DNA of 6,918 bases from an uncultured Candidatus Saccharibacteria bacterium (GTDB taxonomy: Bacteria; Patescibacteriota; Saccharimonadia; Saccharimonadales; Saccharimonadaceae), in contig CALKRO010000165.1 in NCBI GenBank assembly GCA_937990205.1, positions 1 to 6,918 of the forward strand, read 5' to 3'. Each line of letters opens with the position of its first letter. The stretch's first letter is position 1. The translations under genes were made by a program, and so were the position numbers. The notes under the pieces were generated by a model, which saw only the letters and a list, made by a program, of their open reading frames with translations, was not told where the DNA came from and searched no databases. Positions 5,309 to 6,918 of the stretch are shown here, piece after piece.

Positions 5309-6589
5309 ATGAAAATTGCAATTGCTTCTGATATTTATTATCCGATGACGAATGGGGTGGCGGTATTTGCGCATAATTTAGCCAATGGGTTAGCGCAGGC
5401 GGGTCATGAAGTTTTGGTGATCGCGCCAAGTTTTACAGGTGAATATTACGAAGAAATCGATGAAAAAACTGGGGTGAAGACCGTACATCTATCTTCGATC
5501 CGTTTCCCTTTTTATCCAGATCAAATCAATCCAGTACCAGATAATCCGGAATTTTTAGGTATGCCTTTGCCGCGCTTAACTTATAAAAATGGTATTTGGT
5601 GGACGGTAAATCCTTGGGTGGAAGTGAAAAAGGTGTTGGATGAATTCCAGCCAGATGTGATACATCTTCAGACGGCGGAATTTATTGCGCTTGCGGTAAT
5701 GAGTTATGTGAAAAAACGAGACGTTTCTTTGGTTTCGACGGGGCATGCGTACCCGGATAATATTACTGATCAATTGTTTTTCTTGCAACCTAAACCTTTG
5801 AAAAAATTATCGAATGCGATTTTGAAGGCGCACATGATGAGTTTTTTGAAAAATTCTGAATATGCGACGATGCCAACTGAGATTGCCATTGGCGATTTGG
5901 TACCAAAAAATCGTAAATATTTTAAAGTACCGGTAGAGGCGCTCTCGAATGGTGTGGATTTGTCACAGTTTAAGCCGGCAAAAGCTAGTTCGGAGATTTT
6001 GAAAAAATATCAGCTTGATGACGATAAAGATAAAATTATGTACATCGGACGGGTGGATCCGGAAAAAAGTATTGATGTGGTGGTGAAGGCTTTTGCTTTG
6101 CTTTTGGCGGATGAGATTTCGAATACTGAACTGGTGATTGTGGGTGATGGCATCGATGTGGCGAGATTGAAAGAACTTACTGAGGAGCTGGGCATTAGTG
6201 AGGAGGTAAAATTCCTCGGTAAAATTATGATGCCGGAACTCGCAAAAGTTTATCGCATGGGTACAATGTTTGCTACGGGCTCTGAGACTGAGACTCAAGG
6301 AATTGTTTTGATTGAGGCGGCGGCAACCGGTTTGCCCCTTGTAGCCGTGAATGCTGGAGCGGTGGGGGAAATTTGTGTGAATGGCTTTAATGGTGAACTT
6401 GTGGAGGCTGGCAATGTCGAAGCGTTCAAAGAAGCTATGAAAAAGATTCTTTTGGACAAAAAGTTGCGAGAGAAATATAGTAAGAATTCCCTAGAGATTT
6501 CCAAGAAACATGATTTGAGACATACCTTGAAGCGTTTCGAAGAAATTTATGAGGAAGCGATTCGCTTAAAACGTGCAGAAGCGGAATAA
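5309..6589 (+). CDS. GT4-family glycosyltransferase (GT-B fold), possibly a diacylglycerol glucosyltransferase
   Basis: 426 residues, full length. The N-terminal domain opens MKIAIASDIYYPMTNGVAVF (1-20), the 'D.y.P..nGVa' signature with its donor/acceptor glycine loop, followed by LANGLAQAGHEVLVIAPS (24-41). PDVIHLQTAEFIALAV (115-130) and STGHAYPDN (143-151) are the usual acceptor-side elements. The C-terminal domain has LSNGVDLSQFKP (212-223), MYIGRVDPEKSID (244-256, phosphate-contacting Arg/Lys), LVIVGDG (275-281), KFLGKI (301-306) and the GT4 EX7E motif ETQGIVLIE (Glu328-Glu336). It transfers a sugar from a nucleotide-sugar donor at the cytoplasmic membrane face. Similarity to 1,2-diacylglycerol 3-glucosyltransferases and to PimB-like mannosyltransferases is general; the exact acceptor cannot be read from the sequence. 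The C-terminus ends in a charged helix. First gene of a unit with dus. Confidence 0.92.
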   Translation: MKIAIASDIYYPMTNGVAVFAHNLANGLAQAGHEVLVIAPSFTGEYYEEIDEKTGVKTVHLSSIRFPFYPDQINPVPDNPEFLGMPLPRLTYKNGIWWTVNPWVEVKKVLDEFQPDVIHLQTAEFIALAVMSYVKKRDVSLVSTGHAYPDNITDQLFFLQPKPLKKLSNAILKAHMMSFLKNSEYATMPTEIAIGDLVPKNRKYFKVPVEALSNGVDLSQFKPAKASSEILKKYQLDDDKDKIMYIGRVDPEKSIDVVVKAFALLLADEISNTELVIVGDGIDVARLKELTEELGISEEVKFLGKIMMPELAKVYRMGTMFATGSETETQGIVLIEAAATGLPLVAVNAGAVGEICVNGFNGELVEAGNVEAFKEAMKKILLDKKLREKYSKNSLEISKKHDLRHTLKRFEEIYEEAIRLKRAEAE

Positions 6590-6596
6590 TGAGATT

Positions 6597-6600
6597 GGAG
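6597..6600 (+). promoter_or_regulatory. Ribosome-binding site of the dihydrouridine synthase gene
   Basis: GGAG with six bases (AAAATA) before the ATG at 6607. This supports 6607 over the upstream in-frame ATG at 6589, which overlaps the preceding TAA as TAATG and could instead be used by stop-restart coupling. Confidence 0.55.
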
Positions 6601-6606
6601 AAAATA

Positions 6607-6918
6607 ATGCAGAAAAAATGGTCTTGGCAGGATTTACCTAAACATTTTACGATTTTAGCCCCGATGGAGGGGGTGACAGACGTGGTTTTTCGTCAAGTGA
6701 TTAACCGTGCGGGCAGACCAGATGTATTTTTTACGGAATTTACTAATGTTTCTTCTTTTGCGTCGGAAAAAGGTCGGGACAACGCACTTGAGCGTCTCGA
6801 TGTAGTAGAGACGGATTCACCAATTATTGCGCAAATTTGGGGAAAAAATCCAGAACAATTTGGTTTGCTGGCAAGCAAATTGGAGGAACTTGATTTTGAT
6901 GGATTAGATATTAATATG
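6607..6918 (+). CDS. dus: tRNA-dihydrouridine synthase (Dus family), 5' part
   Basis: 104 codons from the ATG at 6607; the reading frame runs off the window. Dus enzymes are FMN-dependent and use NADPH to reduce uridines in tRNA loops. Visible here is the start of the TIM barrel: FTILAPMEGVTDVVFRQV (14-31), the conserved FMN-binding 'LAPM.gvTd..FR' block, then VFFTEFTNV (41-49, the 'TE' strand), PIIAQIWGKNPEQF (76-89, cf. 'p...Qi.G..p') and ELDFDGLDINM (94-104), which leads straight into the 'DiNmGCP' motif beyond the edge. The catalytic cysteine would lie further downstream. Which Dus subfamily (DusB-like is likely) cannot be settled from this fragment. It starts 17 bases after the GT4 stop and is probably co-transcribed. 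An alternative start at 6589 adds six residues. Confidence 0.93.
   Translation, partial: MQKKWSWQDLPKHFTILAPMEGVTDVVFRQVINRAGRPDVFFTEFTNVSSFASEKGRDNALERLDVVETDSPIIAQIWGKNPEQFGLLASKLEELDFDGLDINM

Noticed and set aside
1..6918. TGA recoded as glycine (code 25, Gracilibacteria/Absconditabacteria)
   Set aside because: All genes read full length with no internal TGA, which would be common if recoded. TGA is also not used as a stop here, but six genes are too few to read anything into that.
1..6918. A defence, toxin-antitoxin or mobile-element system
   Set aside because: No transposase, integrase, nuclease-pair, short toxin-antitoxin pair or terminal inverted repeats could be found; the genes are core metabolic, repair, translation and envelope functions.

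Overview
The window looks like chromosomal DNA of a small-genome bacterium. It is AT-rich and very compact, and the dense gene order plus gene set (L-lactate dehydrogenase, GT4 glycosyltransferase, a DUF2207 membrane protein with a glycine-rich tail, SmpB, a diverged kinase-fold protein) fits Candidatus Saccharibacteria (TM7) or a related Patescibacteria/CPR lineage. That placement is inference from gene content and style; there is no rRNA here to confirm it. The standard code fits: no frame needs TGA to be read through, and the six visible stops are TAA (five) or TAG (ldh).

Left part, minus strand (1-3003). A bidirectional hairpin terminator (33-63) closes a DUF2207-family membrane protein (81-2036). 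Upstream of it lies L-lactate dehydrogenase (2089-3003). Between the two is a second, degenerate copy of the last 32 bases of ldh, including a second stop codon.

Middle, minus strand (3157-5264). An apparent three-gene operon runs smpB (tmRNA partner) - xth (exonuclease III/AP endonuclease, overlapping smpB by 8 bases) - a 269-residue protein. The last protein reads like a degenerate ribokinase-fold NAD(P)HX-dehydratase (CARKD) relative that has lost its catalytic aspartate. Its 3' end is followed by two further tandem degenerate copies of itself (3070-3156), the same arrangement as at ldh.

Right part, plus strand (5309-6918). A 44-base divergent promoter region separates smpB from a GT4 glycosyltransferase (5309-6589), which is followed by a tRNA-dihydrouridine synthase cut by the window edge.

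Two patterns go beyond routine annotation. First, two adjacent transcription units carry protein-like tandem duplicates of their gene 3' ends beyond the stop codon. Second, three promoter-proximal genes (DUF2207, smpB, GT4) have a -10 box only 6-7 bases before the ATG, implying leaderless mRNAs, whereas ldh, xth and dus have Shine-Dalgarno-like sites. I found no CRISPR array, transposon, tRNA, rRNA or recognisable defence system.
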